DNA from: Motacilla alba alba
Taxonomy: Eukaryota; Chordata; Aves; Passeriformes; Motacillidae
Direction: 5' to 3'
DNA: 64,000 bases
NCBI RefSeq assembly: GCF_015832195.1
Contig: NC_052018.1
Coordinates: 112,067,966-112,131,965 of the forward strand
In this document: positions 12,001-24,399 of the stretch, piece after piece
How the letters are laid out: the number at the start of each line of letters is the position of its first letter
How positions within the stretch are numbered: the first letter of the stretch is position 1
The notes under the pieces: model-generated
Told to the model about the DNA's origin: nothing
Database searches by the model: none
What the model saw: only the letters and a program-made list of their open reading frames with translations
Program-made: the position numbers and the translations under genes

Positions 12001-13219
12001 CTCCATCAGAGCTGCATTGGGTGTTGGTTCCTGAAACACTGTGCCTTTACAATGAATGAAAGAAGTCATTGGGATGCTGCAGCTCTTAGAAATCCCTCTG
12101 TGCTTTAAAGAACTGAAAAATCAGTGCTGGGATAGTGTGAAAGCTGAGGAGTCCAAAGTTCAGAGCAGGGGTGTCTGAACTGCACAGTTTGTGTCACTGA
12201 CTGAGCCATGTGCACATGCACAGGGTGAGGCCAGAAGGCATTTCCAGTTCAGCTTTCCTTGTAAAATATAATATGTAATTGTTTATTATTTAATCTATGC
12301 TTTGCAGCATACAGGATGTATACTGGGGCTGAATTAATACTGTGGCTGGAAAGGTCATTTTTAGAATTTTTTTATCACTTCTGGCCCTTTATTTTTTTGT
12401 TTTAAGCTGAATTTAGTGACAATTTTTACATTTTCATAAGCTACAGAGGAATGGAGTGGCTTGAATGTGTGCTGGAGTGCCCTGGGACCAGCAGGAAGTG
12501 ATTCTCCTGTTGAATCCCTCAAAACTCCCACTCCCAACTGAATTACCTGGATGAGCTTTTAAGTGTATCCAAGTGTCTCTTTTCTCTCTTATTTGGATGG
12601 ATTTTTGAAATGGTTTTTAAACCAATGCCATTATTGCTTCCTTCTCAGCAGATCCGTTCCTGTAAAAATTTTAACACACAGCACCTTCCTTTCCTTGCAT
12701 TTCTACCCTACATTTCTGTATGTCCTGTTTGGGTTTGAAAATCCAGGGGTTTTAAATTTTCTTAGGACAATTTCCCCCAGTAGCTTTGCAGTGAATCTGC
12801 TCTGTATCATAAGTTGATGTGCTAAGCAGCTAAACTGCATTAAGAATCAGGGGAATAATTATCAGCCTTGGATTATGGCATTATTAACACCTTAATACTG
12901 ATAACTCTCAGCAGTTCACAAGACCATCAAATGTTTGCTTTTTAATACTGTCACAAATTGTTCAGCCAGTGCTGGAGATAACTTGACAGCCCCATAGAGT
13001 TTGATGTATGTGTCTGGAGAGGGGGAAGAAAAAGAAAAGTTGAGACCCTCCAGTCAAACCAATGTCTTTAATGGCTGCCCTAGATTAAAATAATCCCTAT
13101 GGGAAATCCACTATGACAACAGTTCTTACACAGATTTTCTGATTTTCCAGTCACTGCTTCTGTGCCACAACCATTCTTTGAAACTGTTTATGTTAGTGAA
13201 AGGCCACATTCTCAGAGCC

Positions 13220-13237
13220 TTTTTTTTTCCCCTTTTT
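13220..13237. repeat. T-rich homopolymer tract
   Basis: A run of T interrupted by four C residues. No flanking retrotransposon body is recognised. Confidence 0.7.
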
Positions 13238-14505
13238 AAAGAATGTGTTTTAACTCCATTAAGAAGAGTTTGAAGTCCTCACTTTCTTCCTTGGGCATTA
13301 ATGTGCCTATTAGTCCTGCATCTTCTGCGTGTTTGACAACGTGAAGAAATGTAGGGGTCAGTTCTGACTCTTGTATTAAAGGTCATCCCAGTGTTTGCAC
13401 TTCAGTACAGTATTTATAACATGGGTGAGTTCAGCCCCTGGGGGATTGAAGAATTAGGCTGCATGACAGAAGGCCAGGCAGTGACAGTGCTAAAGCATGT
13501 CGCTGGTGTTAATTTAAAATCAAAAGGAGAAAACAGATTTGCAGTCCCAGAGCCAGGCACGCGTATTCCTACTTAGATGTAGCTGCAGTACAAATCTAGC
13601 CCTGAGCAGGCTCTTTTCAAAAACAAGACCTGAGGCCAGAGTCTTAACATGGGGAACTTTTTTAAGAGCCCAAGTTCATCCAGCACTTTCTTGTTGGAGG
13701 AAAAGGTCATCATTTTTGATAATGACAGGAATTAGAACTACTGAGGAAGTTTCAATGTGCTGGGTGGGAGACATGAGCGAGCACAAAGGACTGGAGTGTT
13801 TCTGTGGGTGTCCACGGAGAGCCAAGATCACCTGTTTGTAGCACTGTTGTCCGTAACCTTTGTACCTCTGCTTCAGGTCCTGTGCTCAGCCAGAGAGCTG
13901 TGAACATGAAGGAGGTCAGACTATTATTTGTGTCCCTGCCACTAAAATTCTGTTGGAACACATTGTTGTGGGCACAGGTCAGAGATTGTCAAATTAAAAA
14001 CAAAGCTTAGACTTTTCCTGCTCACCACCAGGTGTGTGGGGCTTTTGACTGCTAGGTAGATGTTTAAGAAGCAGCTTCTCCTGATCCCAGTTCCTTTTGC
14101 TGGTGCAGGAATCAGGCTGATCCCTTTGTGTTCTGCCCCGAGCGTCTGTGTGCAACGAGGAGCTCTGCAGTATTTCTGGAAGTCCATTGTTATTGCAGCA
14201 CCCTCCACTGGTTCCTCTGCCTGCTTTGCCTCTCTGAAAGGTTAATCCTTGTGTATGTCATGTGAAAAGCAGCCAGTTATTCCCAGTTTTGAGGGGTGCC
14301 CCAGGCACCATGCAAAATCAGTGCTGTATTGGGATCAGCTAGAAAAATGCAATAAAACCTATTTTGGTAAAAGTAATAATGACTCAAGACCTGAATTTGT
14401 GATCAAAGGCTGCATGATGTAAGATATGTTAGATATTTAGTAAAAAAAGTTAGCTCAGCCTGAAGGAAGAGGGAGGTGGTGGTGAATGGTGCAGTGGACA
14501 ATGAC

Positions 14506-14746
14506 AGAATAGAATCATAGAATGGTTTGGTTTGGAGGAGACCTCAAAGATCATCTTGTTCCAACCTCCTGCCATGAGCAGGGATACCTCCCATCATCCC
14601 AGCTTGCTCCAAGCCCCATTCAAGCTGATCTTGAACACTTCCAGGGGTGGGGAACCCACAACTTGTCTGGACAACCTGAAATTCGAATGTCTTTTGTCCT
14701 GTGTCACTCCTGTAGCCAAATGCCTTTCTGAGTTAGAAATTTCTTC
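14506..14746 (-). mobile_element. CR1 LINE 3' end, reverse orientation
   Basis: On the + strand the copy starts with AGAATAGAATCATAGAATGG, the reverse complement of the avian CR1 terminal repeat. It continues with GGTTTGGTTTGGAGGAGACC, TCAAAGATCATCTTGTTCCA, the 'cctgccatgagcaggga' block and 'ttgaacacttccaggggtgg', in CR1 order. The right part (after about 14690) is more diverged but returns to an AGAAATTTCTTC block at 14735-14746. The remnant is 5' truncated and non-coding. An open frame of about 70-78 codons across it is a by-product of the repeat. Confidence 0.9.
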
Positions 14747-14948
14747 AGCTGTGGTGATGGCTCAGTGAAATCAAACCATCTTCAAGGGGTTAAGCTGCAG
14801 CTTGTCGTGAGGCTTTGGAAGGAGAAAGTCAAAGTTAGCACAGTTTCAATCAGGGTCAGCCCTGGGTGTGGTGACCTTTCTGCTCTGACCACCCCCAGTG
14901 AAAGTTCAACTGCATGGACAGATTCTCAGGGGTGTTCACACGAGAGGC

Positions 14949-14956
14949 TATAAAAA
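14949..14956 (+). promoter_or_regulatory. Isolated TATAAAAA word
   Basis: GGCTATAAAAACAG matches a good TATA box, but no downstream exon, Inr or transcript signal is evident. It lies about 200 bp beyond the CR1 copy ending near 14746. It is probably a chance occurrence in AT-rich DNA. Confidence 0.12.
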
Positions 14957-15719
14957 CAGTGTTGCTCCAGTGAATTTTCACACTTCCATTTGTTTTAAGA
15001 GTTAGAAAAAAATAAATCAACATTTCATAAATTCTTTTTCTCACAGACAGGTCTGCCTGAATGAAACAAGCAATCCCACAACTTTATTTTAAGCTGCTTT
15101 TCCTGTTTCCCACACATTGCAGTCAGCAACCTTTGCCCAGGGCAGGATGACCATTGATTAATACGGAATACCCGAGTCCTGCCTGTAGTGGTGGGGATGC
15201 TCCAGCAAATAGGATGTTTGTTCCACTTGCAGACCAATGATAAAGGAATTTCTGGAATGACCTGGATAAAAAAAATAACTGTTTCTTTTGGCAGTCTCAC
15301 TTGGACAGTCCTTGAGCTGTTGTGTGGTGGTTCTATTTACACCAGGAAAATCCAAGCAAACAGGCTGCTCTGGCTTATCAGGATGCCTTAAGTTTCCAAC
15401 ATATTTTTCCTGTGTATCAAAAGTTTGGATCTTTGCCGTGTAGTCATTTAACAGAGCCGTGAGTGGAAAGCACTCCAGTTGTGGTCAGTCTGTTTTCTAA
15501 GCTCTCCAACTCCTGCTTTTCCAGGAATGGTCAGCACAGCCTCCTATCAAATAAATACCTCTAAATTTGTCCTTTCTTGATTTAATTCTCTACGAACAAC
15601 TGCCCCTCCTGGGCTGTTTTTAGTGCTTGCGACACTGTTGTGTTCATTTAATCCTTGCCCCCTGTACCAATAGACAGCAAGGGCAAGGCTCTATACCACG
15701 ATGGCAGCCATGGGAAATG

Positions 15720-15747
15720 TGGGAGAAAACATGTGGGAAAAAACATG
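15720..15747. repeat. Tandem duplication with a 14-bp period
   Basis: TGGGAGAAAACATG at 15720-15733 is followed by TGGGAAAAAACATG at 15734-15747, giving 13 of 14 identical positions. Confidence 0.85.
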
Positions 15748-17174
15748 TTAATTGTTTTTTGAATGTTGGACTATGTCAACAGGCACTCTGTGCTATCATA
15801 TATGGGGATATTGTATTTCCAGGAATCATCTCCAAGCTTTACTTACCAGGGAAATAGGAAAGGAGTTGTTCATGTTTCCCATAAACAGCTTTCCAGTGCT
15901 CCAGATGGATGTTTGTTCATTCTGTTTACATCATGGGGAAAAAAAATGAAAGTCTGAGATGCAAATCCACAGATTTACATCCCTCTTGCTCCGTTCAGGC
16001 CTGGGCAGCTGGATGGGAGAGCACGGAGCAATGCTTTGGACCCGTGCCTGGCTCTTCCCAGCTCTGCCGTCCAGCCAGGGATGACCTTGGCTGAGCTGTG
16101 CCTCCATTTCCTCGTGTGTGAAAAGTCAGTCTGTCACGATCCTGTTGGTTTTTCGTTTCTTCTTTTCAAAGTATTTTGACCCCTGCTGCTGAAAAGAGCC
16201 AGACACTCCTCTCCATGATTTACCCAGGTGCATGGGATAAAAGCAGGCTGCCTGGGAGGAACAGGCTCCCTTCTTTGGAGAGCGCGCCGTTGCTGGAGGT
16301 GCGCGACTGTCTGAAGTGTTTACATCCTGGGCTTCTAAAGGAATATCTGTAGGCCATCACTTTGGGTTGAAAATTGATTTTATTAGGTGAAAATGAAAAT
16401 GAACTGAAGAAATGAACTGCGAGCCACATTGCTGGGCTTACAAAACACGTTAGCCAGCCTGATGTGCCCGGATGCAATGAATACACTGAGACCACCTACT
16501 TTGAACACTCCTCTGATTTTCCAGTTTCTTTAAAGTCTAATAATACTGGCGATGCAGGATGAAAGCAATTGTGAAAAGTGAAAAAGTCCTTGTTTGCCTA
16601 TCCTGTCATCTGGGGTCTGTTTCACTGAAGCTGAAAATGAAGGTAACTTGCCTTAATGCTGTAGGACAGCTTTTAGTCTAATTGAACCATGCATCGGCCA
16701 GAACCCAGTATTGAGCCTTCAGTCTCGGGTTAATCCTTTTTATTGGCTTGGGTGCAGGTTATCATCCCTTCTTATCAAACAAGGACCCCTTTCTTCTCGC
16801 TCAGGATCAGAACTAAAAGCCAGTTGAGAAAGAAATGACAAATTCAAAGCTTTAAGCCTCCCCCCCTTCCCCAAACCCACCCTGTGGACCCACGAGGTGT
16901 TGTGAGACGCACACACTTCAGCTGGAAGGCTCGGGTGCATTTTTGTTGCTAGGAGGCTCCCTCCCCTTTCAGCTGTGATTTTTTGGAGCTGCAGCTTCAA
17001 AGTGTGTGGACTTGGTTCAATTGTTTTGCCCAGCATTCTCTGAGCAGGATGTCAGATTAAATTTATGGGCAGTGCTTAGTGTTTGAACACCTGCTTCAGC
17101 CTCCTCTGCTGGCACAGCTCTGAGCAGAGGTATGTCAAAGTCACCAATAGCCCGTGTGGAATGTGGGTCACTAA

Positions 17175-17186
17175 TTTTTTTTTTTT
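17175..17186. repeat. T homopolymer, 12 bp
   Basis: Twelve uninterrupted T residues. No adjacent retrotransposon is recognised. Confidence 0.85.
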
Positions 17187-19499
17187 AAGGAAAATAAAGA
17201 GGGCTTTGGGGAAAGAAAATGATAAACAGTTATTTTGTATCAGAAAGCTGGTCAGGCTCCTGGGTCACAATTGTCCTTTCTGACCTTAAATGCTGCTTAA
17301 CCTGACATGAGCAAAAATCCCCCACGTTTATTAGTAAACTGTTTTACCATGATTACAGGTCAAATCACCAAAAAGCAAAGAAAAGGTTATACTCTGCATA
17401 TTTTAAATATAGGCAAAGATTTTAAAATTAAATCAGAAATCCCTGACAAAAATTATCCTATGTATGCTTCCAAATTATCCTGTATGGTGTATGGTGTTTT
17501 GAGAGTAACTTCTCAAAGTTACTTATTCTGGCATGGTATTGTTTAAAATTAGTATAAAACTGCAGAAAAAAACCAAACCAACCTACTTTTTCCCCCCTCC
17601 ATAATCAGTGCCTTGCTCATTTGAAAGAGATTCTACAGTGTGAGCAATATTTCAGCAGGTTTTATGACAGTGGACAGGAGGAAAAATTAAGTTTATTAAA
17701 GATATAGCAGAGGATGAAATAAAAGGAGATCTTTATGAAGGCCTGAAACCTTGGTGCTTCTGCAGCTGGGTTTTTTGTGCTTTGCTATGAAACATCTGGT
17801 GTGTGGGTCTCCGAAACAGGATCCCAAGCTAATTGAACCACAGATCTGGTGCTGTTTGGCGTTGCAGTTCCCCCTTGCACAACCCAAACTCAGCAGCCAA
17901 CAGCAACTGGGGGTGTGTGAGAAGTGTACGACCCAGCAAGTTTTTGATGCCCCTGGAAGAATCTCAGCTTTTTTTTTCGGGGGGATGTTCAGCCAAATTC
18001 TTCCCATCCTCTGCTGTTTTGTCTTCAAGATGCTTCCTCTGCAGGCCCCCAAAAGGAGAGGTTGCAACATCTCAAAAAACTTTCTTTCCCTCCATATTGT
18101 TCTTTGGGAAAAGTGTAGCATGGCTGGGATGGTTTTTTCATACAAACCAGCCCAGTGCCTGCTAGCCTGGGTATCCAAAATATAGTTTTATTGTTGTGGA
18201 AAGGCCTTAATGAGGGAGAAAAAAACCCTATTTAATAAAGTGCATCAAGTGCCCTTGGGAAAAATTAGCACACAATGACTTCTTTTGCCGCCAATTGAAA
18301 CGGCAGATTGGAGTAGCGATAGGCTTTACAGGAAATATTAAAAAAGCACAGATGGCTCAAGTTTACATGTTTACAGTGGAGCTGGAACAGCAGCTAAAAC
18401 CTTCCAGGATAGTATAATTTACTAGAAGGTCACAGACCCAGTGGTTAGGAGTGAACCTGAAGACTATTGTAAACACGCTGCTAGGATTTGTAGAGGTTTA
18501 ATCCCGGCATGTTTCGTTCTTTTCTGCAGTATTAGAAGCAATTGGCTGCAGCATTAGTGAAAAGAGATACTTAAAGCATGGAAAAATGTGACATTCCATT
18601 GGAGAGTGTGGAACTGAGCCCTTGCAGGGAGCTGGGAGGGGGTTATGCAATTGCTACTGTTACTATGTAATTAGAGGCTCTTTGGCACTAATCTATGGTT
18701 CGGCTCACAATGTGATTAAAAAAAATACTGAAAAATGTAAGTAGAAACAAGCTGCTTCAGCAATCAGGAGTATCTGCTGTGCCCCCAGAGCCCTGCTCCA
18801 CAGCTCGGAGGGAGCCTGGCCGGGGAAGGATCCCATGGGATCTGGTTTTATGGCCTCGAGTGCCTCAGTCAAGCCAGCTAGGATGGTTTCTTATTTAGGT
18901 AACTAATGAAATGTTAATCTATTAGAAAAGCTATTTTATTTTCTAATTTTGTGGTATCTCTTGTGGTGGGATCTGGTAGAAATGTGAGCACAGCAGAGAG
19001 CAGGACACTCTGCAGAGATTCTTCAAACTCCCTGGCTAGACTTTTCATCCTCTAACTGTGGCAAATGTCACTTCTTTCATTCTTCCTCCTGTACATTCAG
19101 ACTGTCAGATCTTCAGGATGCAAACTGTAACATTCCAAACTCAGAAAATGGATTTAAGGAGGCCTGCTTCAGGCTGCAGTGGAAAATGATAAGCTAGGAT
19201 CTCCGAATGGACTAACTGCCTTTAGTGACAGGTGTCCTTTAATGATGGGGTTTGTTCCCTGCGGAAATCAGCTTGGTCAATCAGCTTAATGACATTTTAA
19301 TGTGGAACCGTGTCCTGCCTCCCCTGCAGTTTGAGCTATTTTGTGTCCTTAAAACGATCCCTAGCCCATGGAAACAGGACAAGCAGCTAATCTGGCCCAG
19401 ACGCTGAGAGTAATTCTGAAGCAACAAAAAGCCCTGAACAAAAGTATAACAAAATCTGGCTCATGTATTTCCCAGTTTTCAAAGCACTGGGGAAAACAG

Positions 19500-19650
19500 T
19501 TCAGTATTGTTATGCCCTTCCAACAGATGGACTGATTGAAGCATGAAGAAGTGAAGTAGTTTGCCAGAGAAGTGGTAAAGTTTGGATTCAGAGATGGGTG
19601 TCTTGCTCTCCCGGTCCAGCATTCTGTCCTTTGGAGCAGAACCACTGGGC
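19500..19650 (-). repeat. Possible ancient MIR-type SINE remnant
   Basis: The + strand shows GACTGATTGAAGCATGAAGA, then AGTGAAGTAGTTTGCCAGAG, then TGGTAAAGTTTGGATTCAGAG and 'cccggtccagcattctgtcc'. The order and spacing resemble the reverse complement of a tRNA-derived MIR SINE: 'gaggcacagagaggt', 'aagtgacttgcccaag', 'gcagagctgggattcgaacc', 'ctccagtgctcta'. Many positions differ, as expected for a copy older than birds. The comparison is from memory. Confidence 0.4.
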
Positions 19651-19659
19651 TGTGCTCTG

Positions 19660-20978
19660 TGCAGCCTTGGCATTGTCACAGATATGGTGGCTCACCTTGT
19701 GCAATTAAATGCCACTGATTCGAATGACATCATTCCAAGTGCTGTCAGCCCAGGAGCTGCTTTCCTATTGTTGTTTTTGTTCTTTGCACATGTACATGCA
19801 AATGTGAGCGGCGTTATTTTCACTTAACAAGCTCCTGTGATATCGTTGGAATCGCTCGGTAGTTAAATCATGTTAAATTAAAACTGGCGGCTGCTGCTGC
19901 CTCATCACAATCAGCAGTACAATAGGTACCTTATTAACTGAATATTTACTTTGCAGACATTTATCTGCCTCATCAGAGAGTTGACTTCACCTGGGAATGT
20001 TAAAATGGGTGAGTTGAAGCTGGAGTTCTCGGCTAATCTGGTGCTGATCTAGATGGCAATATCTCCATGTGAATTTTACCAAATGAAACCTGCATGACTC
20101 ACCCCAGAAAAATCTCAACCAATAACATGAGCTCATGAAACACAAATCAATCACCACAGCAACTAAAACCATAATGTGGCAAGGAGTACTTCAAAAAAAG
20201 GGAAATTTGGGTGAAAGTGCCCACCATACCCAGCTTTTCAAGCTGAGTCCAGTGCTAGTGATGGTTAGGCACTAGAGAAGATGTGAGGACACAGCCCATG
20301 GCAAGAGTAGAGATTTTCTGAAAAAGCCATGTTTTGTTCACTGCGCAACATCTTCCAACTCCTTGCAGCAGAACTTGCTTCAGGGGCCAGAAGCCTGGGA
20401 GCAAGCCTTGCAATTGAACATCTACTGGTATTTTCAACCTCTCCACTTCTCCAGTGGAGATGGGGTATGCTTGCAATACTGTGTCGGGCTGAGGTCCACA
20501 TGAAGAGAGAAGTGGTGTCCAACACACTGTTAGCTTCAGGCAGGTCAGAAGGAAGGAGTCCATTTCCAGGGCCCTTGAGGTCAAGAGTCAAACACCCTCT
20601 GATTACTGCAGTACGAGCAGGAACCTGTGATGATGCTGGAAACAGAAGGGAGACCTTTGGGTCAAGCTCAGAGCTGCTTTGGCCTCATGCAGCCTTTCTG
20701 TGCCTGCCCTCAGCTTGTTCTGGGAGTTCTGCCAATCAAAATTCCCTGCTCGCTGTGTGAGTAGGTTTTAAACATCTCAGCCTAATCTAGGGGTGTCGTT
20801 TGCCACCATTTCTGATGGCTGTCTATGAATGCCAGGTTCGGGAGCCATTTTCAGCTGAGTAGCTTGCAGTTGAGTAGGACTTGCTCTCTGAACGATCCCT
20901 TTGCCAGTGGGAATGATTGGGCAGGCACAGGAGAATGCCATGAGCCAAAGCCAGCAGCACCAGCCCTGGTGATTTTCA
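19660..20978. other. Gene-free stretch with possible regulatory DNA and one open frame
   Basis: The segment 19690-20175 is repeat-poor and carries POU, SOX and PBX/HOX-type words (see findings). Positions 20329-20760 on the + strand hold a 143-codon ATG frame with an acceptable start context (GCCATG). It overlaps two - strand frames of 108-109 codons and shows no domain, signal peptide or splice signals that I can recognise. I do not call it a gene. Confidence 0.5.
19767..19803. promoter_or_regulatory. SOX-type word and POU octamer pair
   Basis: ATTGTT (reverse complement AACAAT, the SOX HMG-box core) lies at 19767-19772 and a perfect octamer, ATGCAAAT, at 19796-19803. SOX and POU factors bind such pairs in many developmental enhancers, usually with tighter spacing than the 23 bp seen here. 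A role is inferred only. Confidence 0.25.
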
Positions 20979-21216
20979 TGGCATCACAGAGTGGTTTGGG
21001 TTGGAAGGCACCTTAAAGATCCTCTCATTCAACGGCCTGATATGGGCAGGGACACCTTCCACTGTCCCAGCTGCTCCAAGCCCCATCCATCATGGTCTTG
21101 AACACTTACAGGGATAAGGAATCCCCAACTACTCTGGGCAACCTGTGCCAGGGACTTACCACTCTCACAGGGAAGAATTTCTTCCTAATAGCTAATCTAA
21201 ACCTACTCTCATTTTG
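20979..21216 (-). mobile_element. CR1 LINE 3' end, reverse orientation
   Basis: On the + strand it reads GCATCACAGAGTGGTTTGGG, 'ttggaaggcaccttaaagat', 'atgggcagggacaccttcca', 'gctgctccaagccccatcca', 'cttgaacacttacagggata', 'tctgggcaacctgtgccagg' and 'aagaatttcttcctaatagc'. This is a collinear match to the reverse complement of the CR1 3' region. The terminal repeat is reduced to one decayed unit. The remnant is a 5'-truncated, non-coding copy of about 240 bp. Two or three substitutions per 20 bp suggest it is not young. Confidence 0.92.
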
Positions 21217-23413
21217 TCCACTATGTGTTTTTCAATATTCAGTGAAAATTGAGTTTGAGTTGATCTGCATGGGATTTATTTGCTTCCTGTTTGTGGGTGT
21301 ATGTGGGGGAGAAGCAGCTCAATGATCTGCTGGGATTCTCCTACTCACTTCCCTGTGGGGGGAGAGAGGTGATGTCCTAAGGGAAGCAGCTGCCCTCATC
21401 AAGGTCTCCTGGTGTGTCCAAGCCTCATTTCCCAGTTACTTACCAGTAAGACTGATGTTCACAATATGCCTGAGGCTGGAGAGCTTCTGCACTGGTGGAT
21501 GCAATCCTCATGGCTGCAAGAGAAGGAGCACAGAGACAGGATTTATGTTCCAAACCTCACAGGGAATGACAGATCTATCAATTGCAATGGGACCCAGATT
21601 GGATCATGCTGAGACCCCTGTTGAGAGGTTGTGAATCAATGTATGTGACAATATCCCACTTTTGCAGAGCTGCAGTTAAATGACGTGCACACACATCCAT
21701 CTTTTAATACACAGACACACTTATGTAGGCCCATAACCCTCTTTTCCTGGTAGCAGCAGCTTTAGTTTACAGAAAGAAGCTGAATGGACAGCCCCTGTCC
21801 ATCTCTAGATCCATGTGTTTACATGGGCCAGAGTTCCCTGTGATGTAAATCAGTGATAGCCATTAAATGCAGTGATGGATATGAGCTGAGACTGGACTGT
21901 TTCTATTTACAGCACAAGCCCTGCTGTGTTTTATGTTTTGATAAGAACTGAAAATGAATTACAGTGGGGGAAAATGTTGAAGTCGCTCAGCAGAGAAAAC
22001 TTCTTAGGCAGAAAATACCCATGTTAAAAGGGCTTTAATTCCTGACAAGAAAGTGTAACAGGGAAGCACTGGGATTTGGAACTGACCTCAGCAAATTCAA
22101 ACGAGAAGTAGAATATTGTGAAATATAATGTTGGTTAGAGGGAGATAAAACAAACTGTCAAAGGGAAGAGTGGGTTCTCCATGTGAAGTGTTTCTTTGTC
22201 AGAAATTAATTACTTTTTTTTGGAAAATGCATTCAAGCCAAACATAAGTTAGTGGCATACACGTAGAAAACTTGACCTATGTTAAATATGAGATCAGCAC
22301 TAAACATTCTAAATCATCTCTTCTGACCCCTAATCTGGCCCATGAAGTCCTACTGTGTGTTTACATAAATCCTTGCACAATTAGTTCTTGACCTCAGCTG
22401 TGACTTGGTGGTATAATAATTATTAATAACAGAAATACGCTGTAATAAATTTGGAAAGTGAAATTTTGTCTCCATATGTAAGAATGAAAAAAGAATTATT
22501 GGTGTTAGCTGTAGGTGTGAATTCAAAAGGATGTCGTTAGCCTGCTTTATACATTGGTGAACAAGCCCTTCAGAAATAAAGGACAATTTTGGAAGAGAAA
22601 CAGAGAAATCCATTTGTGGCCACAACTTGAAACCAGTTGTTTGGATTTAACAAGGATTTAACACAGTTTAAAAGAACCCCTCCCTAAATTCAAATTAAAC
22701 TTTCAATCAGTGTCCTCAAGTTGTCCCCATGAAGACAAGTCTGTGGTCATGATACTCCTGCTTGTGCCTTCCAGAACCTCCACACCAAAGCTGTTTCCTC
22801 ATCTCTTTCTGATGATGAGAGCTCTGTCCTTTATCTCCAGATGACTCTTACACTAAATGCAGAATACATTAAATTGGATCCCTCTCAGTTTGGATGAAAT
22901 TTATTACTTCAGGGCTTAACATTTCATCTGGGCTTATGATTAGGAGGATGAATGCTGATAGAATGTTGTCTTCATTCTCCAGGAATGCCGGAGAGGTAAA
23001 TACAATGTCTTGCTGAGCACAGTTTGGACCACACCAGTTGTTGGTGCTACTTCATGAGTGCATCTTTTTAGAGAAAGAAATCTACTGCTGGAAGCACCCT
23101 TGTTAAATTAGGGACAGAAGCATGGCAAAGAGATAGTGGCACAGGGTGGGAAGAAATCCTGGCACTGCGTGTTCTGCACCTTTGGAATTTACTGCAGATT
23201 TGCTCCAGCACGGAATTAGTGTTTGCAGGCATAGCTTGGGTGATTTAAGGTTTTTATATGGATGTTTCAAGTTTAAATTCTCTTTCTGTCACAAGCTTTC
23301 TTCATGAAATGAGAAATGTTAATCCTGCCCAAGCCCTGTTAAAATTCAGGAGAAATTGGCTGTCACATCTCTGGACGCTGTTACTGGTTTGGCCAGAGGA
23401 GATGATCTCCCAC

Positions 23414-23460
23414 CACGTGTGCAGTGCCTAAAAGATGAGAGTATAAAGAGAGGGACTCTC
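23414..23460 (+). promoter_or_regulatory. E-box, TATA-like word and palindrome in 47 bp
   Basis: CACGTG, a perfect palindromic E-box, is at 23414-23419. TATAAAG is at 23442-23448, and GAGAG-GGA-CTCTC, a 5-bp-arm inverted repeat, is at 23448-23460. The E-box to TATA distance suits a compact promoter. No downstream exon is recognised, so activity is conjecture. Confidence 0.2.
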
Positions 23461-24399
23461 AGGTGACCTGTCCCTTACAGCTCTTTGTCCTTGTGGCTTT
23501 CACTAAGGAGAGAGGATCAGACTAAAATCCATGTGAATAAATGCATCCTGTTAGGAAAGGAGAGTGCTTTGGTTTTCCCTTCTGTTCAGCTGAGGCAAGC
23601 TCCAAACTGGCTTCAGAGAAATCACATTGGGAACAGAATTTTTCCAGGGGTTACAAACAGGTGACACTCGTGGGCTGCCAGAGCTGTGAACTTCTGAGCT
23701 CTTCCTAAAGCAGTTCAGTGCCTTCAGCTTTCAGCAGGAGGTTCTGCTACTTGTGTCTCCTGCAAAGATGTTGAAACACCACCTTGAATAGTCAGTGATC
23801 AGCAAATATCATCTGTTGTTCTGCCCTATCAGAATCACCTATAAATCCCACTTTGTCCTGCATTATATTGCCTTGCTGGATTATATTTCACTACTTCCTT
23901 TAGAACAGGTCGTATTAACTTGCCTCAAGAGACTGGAAAATTCAAGAATAAAATTCCTCTGAGACTGTTTAATGCAGAGGCACCATCTGTGCCTCACAAA
24001 ATTCACCACTTGGGAATGCACAGCTGGAGGAGTCTCAGGGTGAGCATCCCTGCCTGCGTGGCTGCTCTCACAGACAGAATCAGGGCTTGGAGGGGGCTGT
24101 GATGGCACTTGCTGCTCTGTTCCCATGTTGGTCTCTGCTCCCACCTCCCCATTCACTTTGAGGTGCACTGTTTCCCTAGGAATGCCTCTGTCCAGGGAGT
24201 GATGGGGTTACAGGCATGAATGATCTCCCCTTGCAGTCCTCACTGAGGTCCCTACAGGTGCTGTGCAAGTCTCTGCAACAACAGCCTCGGAGCCAAAGGG
24301 TGGGGTTTCCACCTTCATCTCAAGATTGGAGAGGAGAAATGCTTGCACCACCAAATCCCTAAGACACTCATAAATCTCTCTTTCCCAATAGACAAGGCA

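Larger units (their letters stand above)
11651..14505. other. Gene-free stretch
   Basis: No gene is supported. It contains a 29-bp-period duplication (11943-12000) and a T/C homopolymer-like run at 13220-13237. Much of it is AT-rich sequence with frequent stops in all frames. Confidence 0.6.
14748..19490. other. Gene-free stretch with possible regulatory DNA
   Basis: No gene is supported. It contains a TATAAAAA word at 14949-14956, a 14-bp tandem duplication (15720-15747), a small CpG cluster around 16280-16306 (GAGCGCGCCG and GTGCGCGACTG), a T run at 17175-17186 and a repeat-poor stretch at 18231-18760. Open frames of 160 codons on the - strand and 144 on the + strand overlap at 17696-18185; both look like chance. 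Confidence 0.55.

Noticed and set aside
17696..18185. Overlapping open frames of 160 codons (-) and 144 codons (+)
   Set aside because: Both strands are open over the same bases, the - frame starts at TTG, and neither product resembles a known family. A locally low stop density is the simpler explanation.
20329..20760. 143-codon ATG frame with an acceptable start context
   Set aside because: No recognised domain, no splice context, and two overlapping opposite-strand frames of similar length. Without conservation data it cannot be called.
22983..22995. 13-nt micro-exon between a CTCCAG acceptor and a GTAAAT donor
   Set aside because: Splice-like dinucleotides at this spacing are frequent by chance, and nothing identifies a host transcript.
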